Shown here: piece by piece, positions 1 through 9,290 of the stretch | Layout: each line of letters begins with the position of its first letter | How positions within the stretch are numbered: position 1 is the first letter of the stretch | DNA from: Carettochelys insculpta | Taxonomy: Eukaryota > Chordata > Testudines > Carettochelyidae | Direction: 5' to 3' | Length of the DNA: 64,000 nucleotides | Assembly: GCF_033958435.1 (NCBI RefSeq) | Contig: NC_134138.1 | Coordinates: 81,516,298-81,580,297 of the forward strand | Made by a program: the position numbers and the translations under genes | Notes under the pieces: generated by a model | Databases searched by the model: none | Told to the model about the DNA's origin: nothing | What the model saw: only the letters and a program-made list of their open reading frames with translations

Positions 1-90
1 AGTGGTTTGGAACAGTAGTTGTACCAACTGCAGTCCAAGAACTCAGAGCTGGTGGCTGCCGTGACTGCATTGCTGGCAGTGGAGTGGTGG

Positions 91-967
91 TTTTGGACTC
101 GAGAGACCAACACACACTGGTGGGATCACATCGTTTTGGAGTCCTGGGATGACCACCAGTAGATGCAGAACTTTCACATGCACAAGTCCACCTTTATGGA
201 ACTTTGTGATGCAATGGCGCCCATCCTGAAGCACAGCAACACAAAAATGAGGCAGGCTTTAACGGTACAGAAGCGAGTGGCAGTTGCACTGTGGAAATTT
301 GCAGCCCCTGACTGTTACTGGTCGGTGGCAGATCTACAGTGGGGTCCATGGTGATGGAGGTGGCCCGGGCAATCTTTCGGCATCTCTTCAGGAAGACTGT
401 GACACTGGGAGATGTACAGGCCATAGTGGATGGCTTTGCTGCCCAGGGGTTTCCTAACTGCAGTGGGGCAATAGATGTCACGCACATCCCCGTCATGGCC
501 CTGGCTCACCTGGCCTTGGAGTATATTAATCGAAAGGGGTACTTCTCCATGGTCATGCAGGGGCTGGTAGATCACAAAGGTCATCTTACCGACATCAACA
601 TTGGCTGGTTAGGGAGGGGTCAAAACATGCACATATTCCAAAATTCATGACTTTACTGAAAGCTCCTGGATGGGACTTTTTTCCCTTATCAGTAAATCAA
701 GATTGGTGATATGGAGATGCCCATTGTTGTATTGTATGACCCTGCTTACCCTCTGCTTCCCTGCCTGAGGAAACCCTACACAGGAGCCCTGGATGCTGGC
801 AAGGAAAACTTTAATCATAGACTGAGCAGGTGCAGAATGATTGTGGAAAGTGGTTTTGGATGTTTGCAAGTGAAGTTCAGATGTTTATTGACCCATTTGG
901 ACTTTTCTGAAGCTAATGTCCCCACCATTTTTACAGCATGGCTATTTTACACAACACGTGTATCAAG
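91..967 (+). pseudogene. Harbinger transposase (HARBI1-like DDE nuclease), element A, N-terminal and catalytic part
   Basis: This encoded the DDE nuclease that cuts and joins Harbinger ends. Similarity starts near 91 with WW..I..ESWDD, then FHM..STFMELC and MRQALTVQKRVAVALWKFA, the conserved N-terminal helical region. The frame then shifts near 330. A second segment (339-650) carries GAIDVTHIPVM, YINRKGYFSMVMQG and DINIGWLG, the core of the nuclease. The first catalytic Asp is at 474-476, but the usual GTHIP is VTHIP. The second Asp, expected in the NDA/HDA motif, is replaced (GQNMHIFQNS). The Glu segment (VESGFGCLQ) lies in a third piece from 711. Stops at 648-650 and shortly after, plus a frameshift near 940, make it dead. 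The text stops at LHNTCIK where element B is inserted. It has no intron at the site where B has one. Confidence 0.85.
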
Positions 968-1323
968 GGCTACATCTACACTGGGACACTACATCGAAAT
1001 AGCTTATTTCGACGTAGCAAAATTGAAATAAGCTATTTTGACACATAGCGTCCACACATTCTCCAAGGGTGGTGCTGTCGAAGTTCAATGTCCACGTAGG
1101 AAAGCACTAAATCGAAATGGGCCCAGCAGGGGAGCATCTACACACAAAAGTAGCCCCAATCGGAATAAGGGGGCTAGGAAAGCCTGCAGACAGGGTCACA
1201 GGGCGGACTAGCCCTTGGGGCAACAGCTAGCTGCTCCCTTAAAGGGCCCTTCCCAGGCACACTTGGCCTGCACAGCACAGGTCCGCAGAGCCGACAACTG
1301 CTTGCAGACCCCATGCATGCAGC

Positions 1324-2659
1324 ATGGACCCCCAGCAGCAGCAGCTGCCAGAAGCCTACATGGCCACCTCTGAGGCAGTGGCTGCCCTGCTTGGCGCCAT
1401 GGAGGAGGCTGCCCAACACCTCCTGGAAGATGAGCTGTCCTCGTTGGGGGATGAAGGAGCCACCCCAGACCACCACGTAGCCCTCCCGCCCCTCTCCCCC
1501 TCACCAGGCACTCTGCTGGCTACACAGGTACCCCACCAGCACAGAGTGGTGGGAGCGGCTGGTGCCTGAGGAGTGGGACAATGACTGCTGGCTCCGGAAT
1601 TTCCGGATGAGCTGGCAGACTTTCCTCAAGCTCTGCCAGTGGCTCACCCCTGCCCTGCAGCACCAGGACATGCCCATGCGGCGTGCCCTCACCGTCAAGA
1701 AACAGGTCGGCATCGCTGTCTGGAAGCTGGCCACTCCAGACAGCTACCAATCCATAGGACAGCAGTTCAGTATGAGCAAGGCCACCACCGGGGCTGTCGT
1801 CATGGAGGTAAGGGGACCCTGGGGGGAAGGAGGGAGCCTGTGGGGAGGGGGAACCCCAGGAGGAGGGCCATGCACAACCTGCACACCCCTCATGAGTGCT
1901 CATGTCCTCCCCCACAGGTGGGCTGCACACTGAACGCTCTGCTGCTCCACAGGCTCATGCAGCTTGGGGAGCTGGATGCGGCCATCACGGGGTTTGCCGG
2001 CATGGGGTTCCCTAACTGCTTCGGGGCACTGGATGGGACCCACATCCCCATCCATGCCCCGGAGCACAGCAGAGGATGCTTCCTGAACAGGAAGGGCTAC
2101 CACTCAGTGGTCCTCCAGGCCATGATGGACAGCTGGGGCTGCTTCCTGGACATATATGTTGGCTGGCCTGGCAGCACCAATGACGCCCAGGTTTTTAGGA
2201 ACTCGGTCCTGTGCTGCCAGCTGGAGGTGGGGACGTACATACCCCAGAGGGAGATCCCTGTGGGGGACACCACCATGCTTCTCTGCCTCGTGGCAGATGC
2301 GGCCTACCCCCTCCAGCCCTGGCTAATGCCACCTCAGTGCCAGCCAGGAGCGGTTCAACACCCACCTGAACCATGCACACCAGGTGGTTGAGCAGACTTT
2401 CGGATGCCTCAAAGGCTGCTGGAGGTGCCTCCTCACCCACCTGGACACGGGGCTCCCCAACATCCCCCAGGCTGTGGGTGCATGCTGTGCACTCCACAAC
2501 CTGGTGGAGAGCAAGGGGGAGGCATTCGTGCAGGGCTGGGCTGTGAAGGCTGGCACGGCCTACCCCCAGCCAGCCACCCCCCTGAGCCGCCAAGCCAACC
2601 ATGAGGGGATCCGGGTCCAGGTGGCCCTGCGGGCCCATTTTGACCAGGCTGTGGGATGA
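1324..2659 (+). pseudogene. Harbinger transposase (HARBI1-like DDE nuclease), element B, nearly intact
   Basis: The ATG at 1324 opens a low-complexity N-terminus (MDPQQQQ..). The frame then changes near 1500-1530, at either a small intron (an acceptor-like CT-rich CACCAG ends at 1505) or a frameshift, into STEWWERLVPEEWDND and the conserved helical region. A 110-bp intron (1808-1917) separates this from the nuclease core. Catalytic residues are all visible: Asp at 2032-2034 in GALDGTHIPI, Asp at 2182-2184 in GWPGSTNDAQVFRNS, and Glu at 2390-2392 in VVEQTFGCLKG. A single frameshift near 2325-2335 breaks the link between the second Asp and the Glu; otherwise the C-terminus (CALHNLVESKGE.., ending QAVG) is intact to the stop at 2657-2659. 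Far better preserved than copy A, so younger. Role: cut-and-paste transposition in the nucleus together with a Myb-like partner. Confidence 0.88.
1808..1917 (+). other. Spliceosomal intron in transposase B
   Basis: The reading frame ends at ..VVME (GAG at 1805-1807), followed by GTAAGG at 1808. The next homologous codon begins at 1918 right after CCCACAG. The 110-bp spacer has canonical GT..AG borders, a pyrimidine-rich end and phase 0. Removing it aligns B with copy A, which reads straight through (MEV then ARAIF). The intron call rests on splice consensus plus this alignment; no transcript evidence is available. Confidence 0.78.
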
Positions 2660-2743
2660 GTGCCTGCAAGGCCAGCCTGGTGGGCCATCCACTACCCCTT
2701 GCACCATCCACAACATATTACACTGCCCCCATGCCCACACTAT

Positions 2744-3453
2744 AGCTACGTCTACATGTGAAGCCTACATTGAAGTAGCTTATTTCGATGTAGTGACATT
2801 GAAATAGGCTATTTCGATGAATAACGTCTACACGTCCTCCAGGGCTGGCAACGTCGATGTTCAACATCGACGTTGCGCAGCACCACATCAAAATAGGCAC
2901 TGCGAGGGAACGTCTACACGCCAAAGTAGCACACATCGAAATAAGGGTGCCAGGCACAGCTGCAGACAGGGTCACAGGGCGGACTCAGCAGCAAGCCGCT
3001 CCCTTAAAGGGCCCCTCCCAGACACAGTTGCACTAAACAACACAAGATCCACAGAGCCGACAACTGGTTGCAGACCCTGTGCATGCAGCATGGATCCCCA
3101 GCTGCTGCAGCAGCAGCCAGAAGCCCTGGGCTAAGGGCTGCTGCACACGGTGACCATAGAGCCCTGCAGGGGCTGGAGAGAGCATCTCTCAACCCCTCAG
3201 CTGATGGCCACCATGGCGGACCCTGCTATTTCGATGTTGCGGGACGCGGATCGTCTACATGTGCCCTACTTCGACGTTCAACTTCGAAGTAGGGCGCTAT
3301 TCCCATCCCCTCATGGGGGTTAGCGGCTTCGATGTCTCGCCGCCTAACGTCGATGTTAACATCGAAATAGCGCCCAACACGTGTAGCCATGACGGGCGCT
3401 ATTTTGAAGTTAGTGCCGCTTCTTCGAAGTAGCGTGCACGTGTAGACATGGCT
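2744..3453. mobile_element. Element C: 710-bp Harbinger deletion derivative nested in B
   Basis: Its first about 380 bp parallel the left end of B (968 to about 1370), including the CAGGGTCACAGGGCGGACT block and the ATG-GAT-CCC-CAG start of the transposase gene at about 3091. Its last about 330 bp parallel the right end of B (from about 5285, the block CATCTCTCAACCCCTCAGCTG, to 5605). Everything between is deleted, so it encodes nothing. Termini AGCTACGTCTACA / reverse complement AGCCATGTCTACA are flanked by TAT at 2741-2743 and TAT at 3454-3456, a clean 3-bp target duplication. It inserted between the stop codon and poly(A) signal of transposase B. Confidence 0.85.
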
Positions 3454-3493
3454 TATGTGCCCTGAGAGCACACGACACGTTTGTTTTGTTTTA

Positions 3494-3499
3494 AATAAA
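3494..3499 (+). promoter_or_regulatory. Candidate poly(A) signal of transposase B
   Basis: AATAAA lies 835 bp after the stop codon at 2657-2659, but only about 125 bp after it once element C is removed. It sits before the start of the minus-strand Myb-type gene's 3' end, as expected for two convergent genes. Confidence 0.5.
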
Positions 3500-3603
3500 C
3501 CGAATATTCTTGAAACAACAAAATGATGAACTTTCTAAATATGAATGGGGAACTATGTACATGGGGGGACAGCTACTAAAAGGGGGTGGAACAAGGCAAC
3601 TAT

Positions 3604-5155
3604 TTACAAAATGGGGGGACTATGTACAAAGGGGGCCCTGGGGGGCCCAGTCCTTGGCCCCCGTCCTTGGCTCCCTTCCCCCCATTGTCCAGCGCCCAGC
3701 ATGGGGGGAAGATGTGACCCACATCTGGGCCGGAGGCCCCGTCGAGGCTGGGTGGGGGCCAGGAGGACTGGAAGGTATAGCCAGCCTGGCCCCTGAACCC
3801 CATGGTCCCCCTCCTCGGTAGGCTCCAGGGCAGGTGGAGGGTGGCTGGGAGGGATGGCAGCCGGAGTGGCTGGGGGCACCATCTGCTTGGTGATGCGCTC
3901 AAACGACCTCATGAAGGACCCCCAAGCCTCCTGGCGCCAGGCCAGTGCTCTCTCCTGCCAGTGGAGCCGGCGCTCCTCCACTTGCAGGCAGCTCTCTGAC
4001 ACCTCCACTTGATGCCGGATGGTGGCGAGGAGCTGGGGGTCAGCAGCCGCCTGTGCCTGGCTCCAGCGGTGGCAGGCTCATCCCAGGGCTGGTCCCTGCT
4101 CCGTCGCCTGGCTGCCACAGTGCGATGTCCCTACTGGGCTGTCCGGCACGATGGATGTGGTGCCCATGCTGTCATGGCCCTCAGATGGTGCAGCTGCTGA
4201 ATAGAGCAGGGAAGAGCGAAGACAGCCGTTAGTCTGGGCCCTGACCCGTGGCCCACATCCCCCCCACCCCTCCGCTGCTGAGTCCCCATCCCTGGTCCCC
4301 CAGAATGATGTTGGGTGTGGTGTCCCCCCCGTGGGTGGCCCCCTTTGGGGGTTCGCCATCCCCAGGGATGGGGCATGGCGCCATCCTGGGGAGCTGGTGC
4401 TGACGGGCTCTGAGGGACATGTCACTACTGTACTAGGGCCATGGTCTAGTTGGGCCATGGTGGGCCAGGGTCAGCTGGGTGTGTGGAGGGCCCTCGTCAT
4501 GTCCCTTACCCCCGCCCTTTAACCTGGGGGTGTGCACTTGGGATACATACCCGACAGACCACTCCCACAGTTGGGGGACACCCGGAGGGCGGATGCCCTG
4601 CTGGAGCTGCGAGAGGGGAGGTTAATCAGGAGCCCCCCTTCGCTGGAGCCCTCCTCCTTCTCTGCTGTCCCAGGGATGGGCTCCTCTGGGGGCCGGCTGG
4701 GGTGCAGGGCTGGCGTCTGGGCCAGACTTCAGCTCCAGGGCCTACTGGGACCCGTTGCCCGAGGTGTCAAGGGTGGCTGGTGGGGAGGAGGTATACTGAG
4801 GGCCCAGGATCTCCCTGAGCTCCCTGGAAAAGGGGCAAGTGGCAGGGGCAGCCCCAGACCGGCTGGCCGTGTCCCGGGCCCAGGCGTAACCCTGCTGCAG
4901 CTCCTTGACCTTACTCTTGACATGGTCAGGAGTGCAGACAGGGTGACCCTGGGCAGCCAGGCCCTTGGCCAGCTGGGCAAATGTGTCTGCATTCCACCAC
5001 TTGCTCCCTATTACCTGGAGCACCTCCTCCTCACCCCAAAGCCCCAGCAGGTCCCGGATCTTGGCGTCCAACCAGGAGGGGCTCCGCCACCTCTTCCCCC
5101 CCTGGCTGGATGGCTGGGAGCCCTGGGTCCCCTTGGGGGGGTGCCCTGGGGGCAC
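3604..5155 (-). pseudogene. Myb/SANT-like DNA-binding protein of Harbinger element B
   Basis: The second gene of the element, convergent with the transposase. The N-terminal piece (5155 to 4742) contains a trihelix/Myb-like domain of the family found beside Harbinger transposases: WLDAKIRDLLGLWGEEEV, NADTFAQLAKGLAAQGH, then KSKVKELQQGYAWARD and CPFSRELREILG. The C-terminal piece (4008 to about 3880) reads VSESCLQVEERRLHWQERAL..WGSFMRSFERI, a charged helical tail usual for these proteins. Between them is a probable intron: on the minus strand an acceptor-like CTCTATTCAG ends near 4201. At least one frameshift near 4080 breaks the last exon. In characterised Harbinger systems the Myb-like protein helps bring transposase to the nucleus and the element ends. 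Exon borders are tentative. Confidence 0.75.
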
Positions 5156-5605
5156 TCGGGGGGCTGGCTGGCTGCTATGGGCACTGGGTGGGGTGTTGGG
5201 GCATCTGGAGGGCGTGCAGGCTGTGCATGTGTCTGTGCTGCTGTCTGCACGCCCTCAGCTTCCTGCCACAGGAAATCAGGGGGAGTGGAGCTTTAAGGAG
5301 CTGCTGCACATGGCAACCATAGAGCCCAGGGGCTGGACAAAGCATCTCTCAACCCCTCAGCTGATGGCCGCCATGGAGGACCCCACTATTTCGACGTAGT
5401 GGGACACAGCTTGTCTACACATGCCCTATTTCGACATTGGACGTCGAAGTAGGGTGCTATTCCCATCTTCTGATGGGGATAGCAATTTCAATGTCTCGCT
5501 GTCTTATGTCGATTTCAACTTCAAAATAGCGTCCGGTGTGTCCTCACGCACTATTTCGAAGTTGGGCTGGCTATTTCAAAATAGCCGGCTAGTGTAGATG
5601 CAGCT

Positions 5606-5758
5606 TCGGTGGGAGATTTTCCCATCTATCTGGAATTCTGAAGCGAGGCAATAAGCAGGGCTTACTTGCAGCTGTCTACGCTGCCATCCACCAGTACCCA
5701 CGCTCAAGCTGCAGCAGTAAGGGATGCTTTAAAAAACAATTTTATGACTGATCTGTAA
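5606..5758 (+). pseudogene. Harbinger transposase A, displaced C-terminus
   Basis: Directly after element B the sequence gives GEIFPSIWNSEARQ in one frame and, after a frameshift, STHAQAAAVRDALKNNFMT and a TAA stop at 5756-5758. This is the typical Harbinger transposase tail (E.F...WN.E....., then A..VRDAL). It follows naturally from LHNTCIK, where copy A is cut at 967, proving B landed inside this gene. Non-functional. Confidence 0.8.
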
Positions 5759-5795
5759 TGCACATGGTGCCTATGGATGTCTCTGCCACAATGCC

Positions 5796-5801
5796 AATAA
5801 A
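5796..5801 (+). promoter_or_regulatory. Candidate poly(A) signal of transposase A
   Basis: AATAAA 38 bp after the restored stop codon of the element A transposase; position and strand fit, and no other evidence is available. Confidence 0.45.
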
Positions 5802-6117
5802 TCAACCCTGCTGTAATGAATGAAAGCTCTTCTTTGGTGGCGGGGAGTTAATTTGCAGTAAATAGAATGTGTTGTGCCTTCAACACCACCCCCACAACCT
5901 GCTCAGTTCCCTCAGCCGCGCAGCTGCTGCAGCCAAGGGAGTTTCACTGCCCAGCTCTGCCCTCAGCAGCACTCACCCTCCCACCACCGCCTGGTTCCCT
6001 CAGCTACACGTCTGTTGCAGACTGTTGCCCAGATGTGCCTTCAGCGGCACTCAGCCTCCCCCCACACACCCATTTTGGTTTGTGTCCCCACCCCCTCCAT
6101 TTCTGCAGGACAAAAAA

Positions 6118-6426
6118 TCACACTGAGCTCAAAGGAATGATTTTATTTTGGGAGTAGGAGGGTTTTAAGTGGCTGAGAAAAGAAGCCTTGTTTGTAGTGG
6201 CCCCTTGGGGCTGTAGTGGCAGGGTAGCCATGCCTTCCCTACCTGCATGCGGGAACCCTGACAACAGGATGGGTGACCTCTCCTCAGGGGACTCCAGGCA
6301 GTGGGTATCAGCTGATGCCCCACTGGGTTGGGAGTTCCTCTGCAGATGCTGCAGGGAGCGTAGGATTTCCATCTGCTCAGTAACAGCTGTTACAAGCTTT
6401 GCCGCGACCTCGGTCTGCTTTGCCAT
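6118..6426 (-). pseudogene. Remnant of Myb-type second gene of element A
   Basis: On the minus strand an open stretch begins MAKQTEVAAKLVTAVTEQME and continues ILRSLQHLQ, a coiled-coil-prone tail like those ending Harbinger Myb-type proteins, located where the second gene of A should end (convergent with its transposase). The DNA-binding domain itself is not visible upstream (6430-6550), so either it is lost or the match is coincidental. Moderate to low confidence. Confidence 0.45.
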
Positions 6427-6815
6427 GACCTCACTCTGCTTTTCCGCAGCCCCAATTCTAATTCAAATTCAATCCAAACTTTGTGGGCTTACTTTGACCT
6501 TCTTCCTGCACACTTGACAGCAGTGTACAATGAAGCGGCCATACTTGGAGGGTCACCACATAGCTTTGTGGGATGCATACGGACACTTCTGGAGGCTAAC
6601 AAATTCAAATTAAGGACATGGTGCTTCCATACTAGCCTTGAGTCAAGATTTTAAATTAGAAATAGATGCTATATCTGTCCCGTAATATCAATGTTCTGTA
6701 ATTGGCATTATGGGTCCATAAATGGAGTTAACATTATTATGTGTGAAGACAGCCACATTTTAATATCAAGCTAAAGCCTTGAAATTTGAATTTATCTCGT
6801 AGTGTAAATGCAGCC

Positions 6816-7194
6816 TTAGTGTGCAATGTAGACATACTCTAAGGTGCTAAATAAATTAACAAGGCAGAAATACACTCGAGGCTTACTTCAGTCATGCTTG
6901 TTGACTGAAGCAGTCTAACCCCAAAATCTGGATCACATTAAGTATATAAAATGAAATGTTAGAAACGCTTGCTTTTGTACCATGTTTAATGCTCAGAACA
7001 AGCTGCTGCTTTGTGGAATGCTGACCACATGGACCCAAATGTGAAAATGAGGGGGAATGCCTCAGCTAGAATAATTCAGTGCATCTCAGCTAAGTTCACT
7101 GGAGCTGTTTACATCAGCTGAGGATCTGGCCTTCTAGTCAATCTACTTTAATAGCAGAATCATAACAGCATATATGCACAGGGAAAATCATATT
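6816..7194. other. Anonymous DNA
   Basis: No open frame or repeat that I recognise, except that just after the end of element A a second GTGTGCAATGTAGACATACTCTA-like tract (about 6819-6842) may be another terminal remnant of the same repeat type. Confidence 0.3.
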
Positions 7195-7286
7195 AGTTAG
7201 GGCTGGTCCTGCTTCAGGCACAGGGCTGGACTAGATGACCTCCTGAGGTCCCTTCCAGCTCTAGGATTCCATGATTCTATGATATT
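7195..7286 (+). mobile_element. CR1 LINE 3' tail fragment
   Basis: Reads GGCTGGACTAGATGACCTCC followed by TGAGGTCCCTTCCAGCTCTA and ends in tandem ATTCCATGATTCTATGA, the conserved CR1 3' UTR and 8-bp repeat end. Confidence 0.85.
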
Positions 7287-8478
7287 TTGTTCTAGCCTTG
7301 TATCTTCCTTCCCTTATTTTCCAGGGTCCATGACTTCAGAGCAGAAATGGTGCCACTGTTCAGTGACATAAAAGCCACCAGGCTGCAGTGAGATACTGAG
7401 TCTGCAACCAATTTCTCCCTCTTGCTTCCTTCGTGCATGCTAGCCAGTTATTCTGGGAACACAAAGGGACAACGTGTTCATTTTATTACTACCATAAATC
7501 AGGGTCTGTGGAGAATTCCAGTTCTGTCAATAAGGAACACACAAGCCCCATTGTCCAGACAGCTAAAGCTAATTTATGGAAGCATGGTGCACGCACATGC
7601 ACCCACATCCTTAAGTCCTTTCTCTGGTAAATAAAACCCTGTGCGTTTGTATAGGATTGTACTTTTAAAAGCCTATGAACTATGCAATCATTTCCTATGT
7701 AAACCCTGTCCCAATCTTCACAATGGAGTGCTAAGATAAAAACAAACACCTTCCTTCCTTCCTCCTCCCTCCCCATAGCATCCCTGGGGGGAGTAATGGA
7801 GGTTGACAAGGGTGTATTTTGTGCTCCTTCAGCCCTCCATCAGCTGAAGCCACTTCTACCCCCAGGAAAAGTAGTCCTGAGATTGCTCATCCAACTTGTG
7901 ATGGTGTGTGACAGCTCCCTAGATACTGTTACCCCTATAAGGTTTGTTGGCGCACAGTGCAGTCTGGTCATTCCCTACTCTTGATCTTGAGAGACAAGCA
8001 GAACTCACCCACTCTCACCAATGATGGAAGGGTCCAAACACCTCCCCGACCAATGCTGGAGATTGCAGAACCACCCAGGCAGTCTTCTGTATAAGGGAAA
8101 TAACCAGCCACCTTAAAACAGCCATCTGGCCCCTTTGTGGTATGGAACCAGAAAAGAAGCAATAGAGTAAGGGCCAGGTACCTGGCCTTCAGTGTTTTAA
8201 ATTTGTCTTCCTTGTTTCTAAATACCTCTGAAACTTAAGAGAAAAATATCTTTAACTAAGATAGTGAGTGTGTGGTACAAAAGAAATGAACAATACCTAG
8301 CAACTTAACAGTCCCCAACAGTGCTCATACAATCTGTGTTATTTCTCCGTTTTAAGATGAGCCTCAGGGTCAGTTTTGCTCTGAGAAATGCATAGGTTAA
8401 AGGCCAAATTTTGGTTGAAATCTCAAAAAGCCTGGGGTTTAGTTTTGGATACATTTGTGGCTAAATGTTGAAAGTGTG
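7287..8478. other. Anonymous DNA, no gene seen
   Basis: No coding segment recognised. A block around 7900-8130 (TGTGACAGCTCCCTAGATACTG onward) has the moderate G+C and structure of an old LTR or DNA repeat, but I cannot assign it. Confidence 0.3.
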
Positions 8479-9290
8479 GAGAATCATAAGACTAGAAGGG
8501 ATGTCAGGAAGTCATCTAGTCCAGTCAAGTCCAGTTCCTGAACTCCCAGCAGAAACAAGCACCATCTAGATCATCACTGGCACGTGTTTGTCTAACCTGC
8601 TCTGAAAAATCTCCAGTTATGGAGATTCCACAGCCTCCCTAGGCAATTTATTCCAGTGCTTAACCATCCTGACAGGAAGTTTTTCCTAATGTCCAACCTA
8701 AGTCTCTTTGGCTACGTCTACACGTGCTCCAAACTTCGAAATGGCCATGCAAATGGCCATTTCGAAGTTTACTAATGAAGCGCTGAAATGCATATTCAGC
8801 GCTTCATTAGCATGCGGGCGGCAGCCGCGCTTCGAAAGTGACGCTCCTTGCCACCGCGCGGCGCGTCCAGATGGGGCTCCTTTTCGAAAGGGCCCCGCCT
8901 ACTTCGAAGTCCCCTTATTCCCATGAGCTCATGGGAATAAGGGGACTTCGAAGTAGGCAGCATACTTTCGAAAAGGAGTCCCGTCTCTACACACCGCGCG
9001 GCGGCAAGGAGCGTCAATTTTGAAGCTCGGCTGTCGCCCGCATGCTAATGAAGCGCTGAATATGCATTTCAGCGCTTCATTAGTAAACTTCGAAATGGCC
9101 ATTTGCATGGCCATTTCGAAGTTTGGGGCACGTGTAGACACAGCCTTTTGCTGCAATTTAAGACCATTGCTTCTTGTCCTTTCCTTAGAGGTTGCAAACT
9201 TTTCTCTCTCCTTATAACAGCCTTTTATGTGCTTGAAAACTGTTATCATGTCCTCAGTCTTCTCTCTTCCATATACCTCAAACCCTGCTC
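8479..9290 (-). mobile_element. CR1 LINE fragment (antisense), split by a MITE
   Basis: On the minus strand this is CR1 C-terminal coding and 3' UTR sequence. The left edge AGAATCATAAGACTAGAAGGG is the reversed 3' tail. The part at 8479-8709 continues at 9146-9290 (CTGCAATTTAAGACCATTGC..). The palindromic MITE 8710-9145 interrupts it without loss of CR1 sequence. Confidence 0.82.
8710..9145. mobile_element. Palindromic MITE (TTCGAA family), 436 bp
   Basis: The whole element is one long imperfect palindrome centred at 8927/8928 (CCATGAG|CTCATGG). Termini GGCTACGTCTACACGTG and reverse complement GGCTGTGTCTACACGTG. TTT at 8707-8709 and TTT at 9146-9148 are the target duplication. Inside are repeated TTCGAA sites and paired AATGAAGCGCTGAA blocks. 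No coding capacity. A sister copy is at 47255-47671. Confidence 0.87.

Larger units (their letters stand above)
968..5605. mobile_element. PIF/Harbinger element B, near full length, two convergent genes
   Basis: A 4638-bp element inserted in the transposase gene of A. Its left end (GGCTACATCTACACT) and right end (the reverse complement of AGCTGCATCTACACT) form inverted termini. Both subterminal regions are full of TTCGAA, TTTCGA and TCGATGT-type palindromic words. It carries a transposase gene on + and a Myb/SANT-like gene on -, converging in the middle. This two-gene layout is the known hallmark of autonomous Harbinger elements. Element C sits inside it. Its flanks (AAG on the left, TCG on the right) do not form a clean duplication, so the exact ends could be off by a few bases. 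Confidence 0.82.
1..6815. mobile_element. PIF/Harbinger element A, old, interrupted by element B
   Basis: The outermost element of the nest. It enters from beyond the left edge, so its left terminus is not visible. Its transposase runs to 967, is broken by element B (968-5605), and resumes at 5606 to a stop at 5756-5758. A Myb-type C-terminal remnant follows on the minus strand. The right end at 6815 (about 6786-6815) matches the right end of the non-autonomous element at 43462-44580: both end as the reverse complement of a GGCT..TCTACACTACGAG-type terminus followed by ATAAATTC. Many stops and frameshifts show it is the oldest layer. Superfamily assignment rests on the transposase signature; family-level naming needs a repeat library. 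Confidence 0.8.

Noticed and set aside
1324..2659. Domesticated host HARBI1 gene
   Set aside because: It lies inside an element with its own termini and Myb-type partner and carries a frameshift, so it is a transposon copy.
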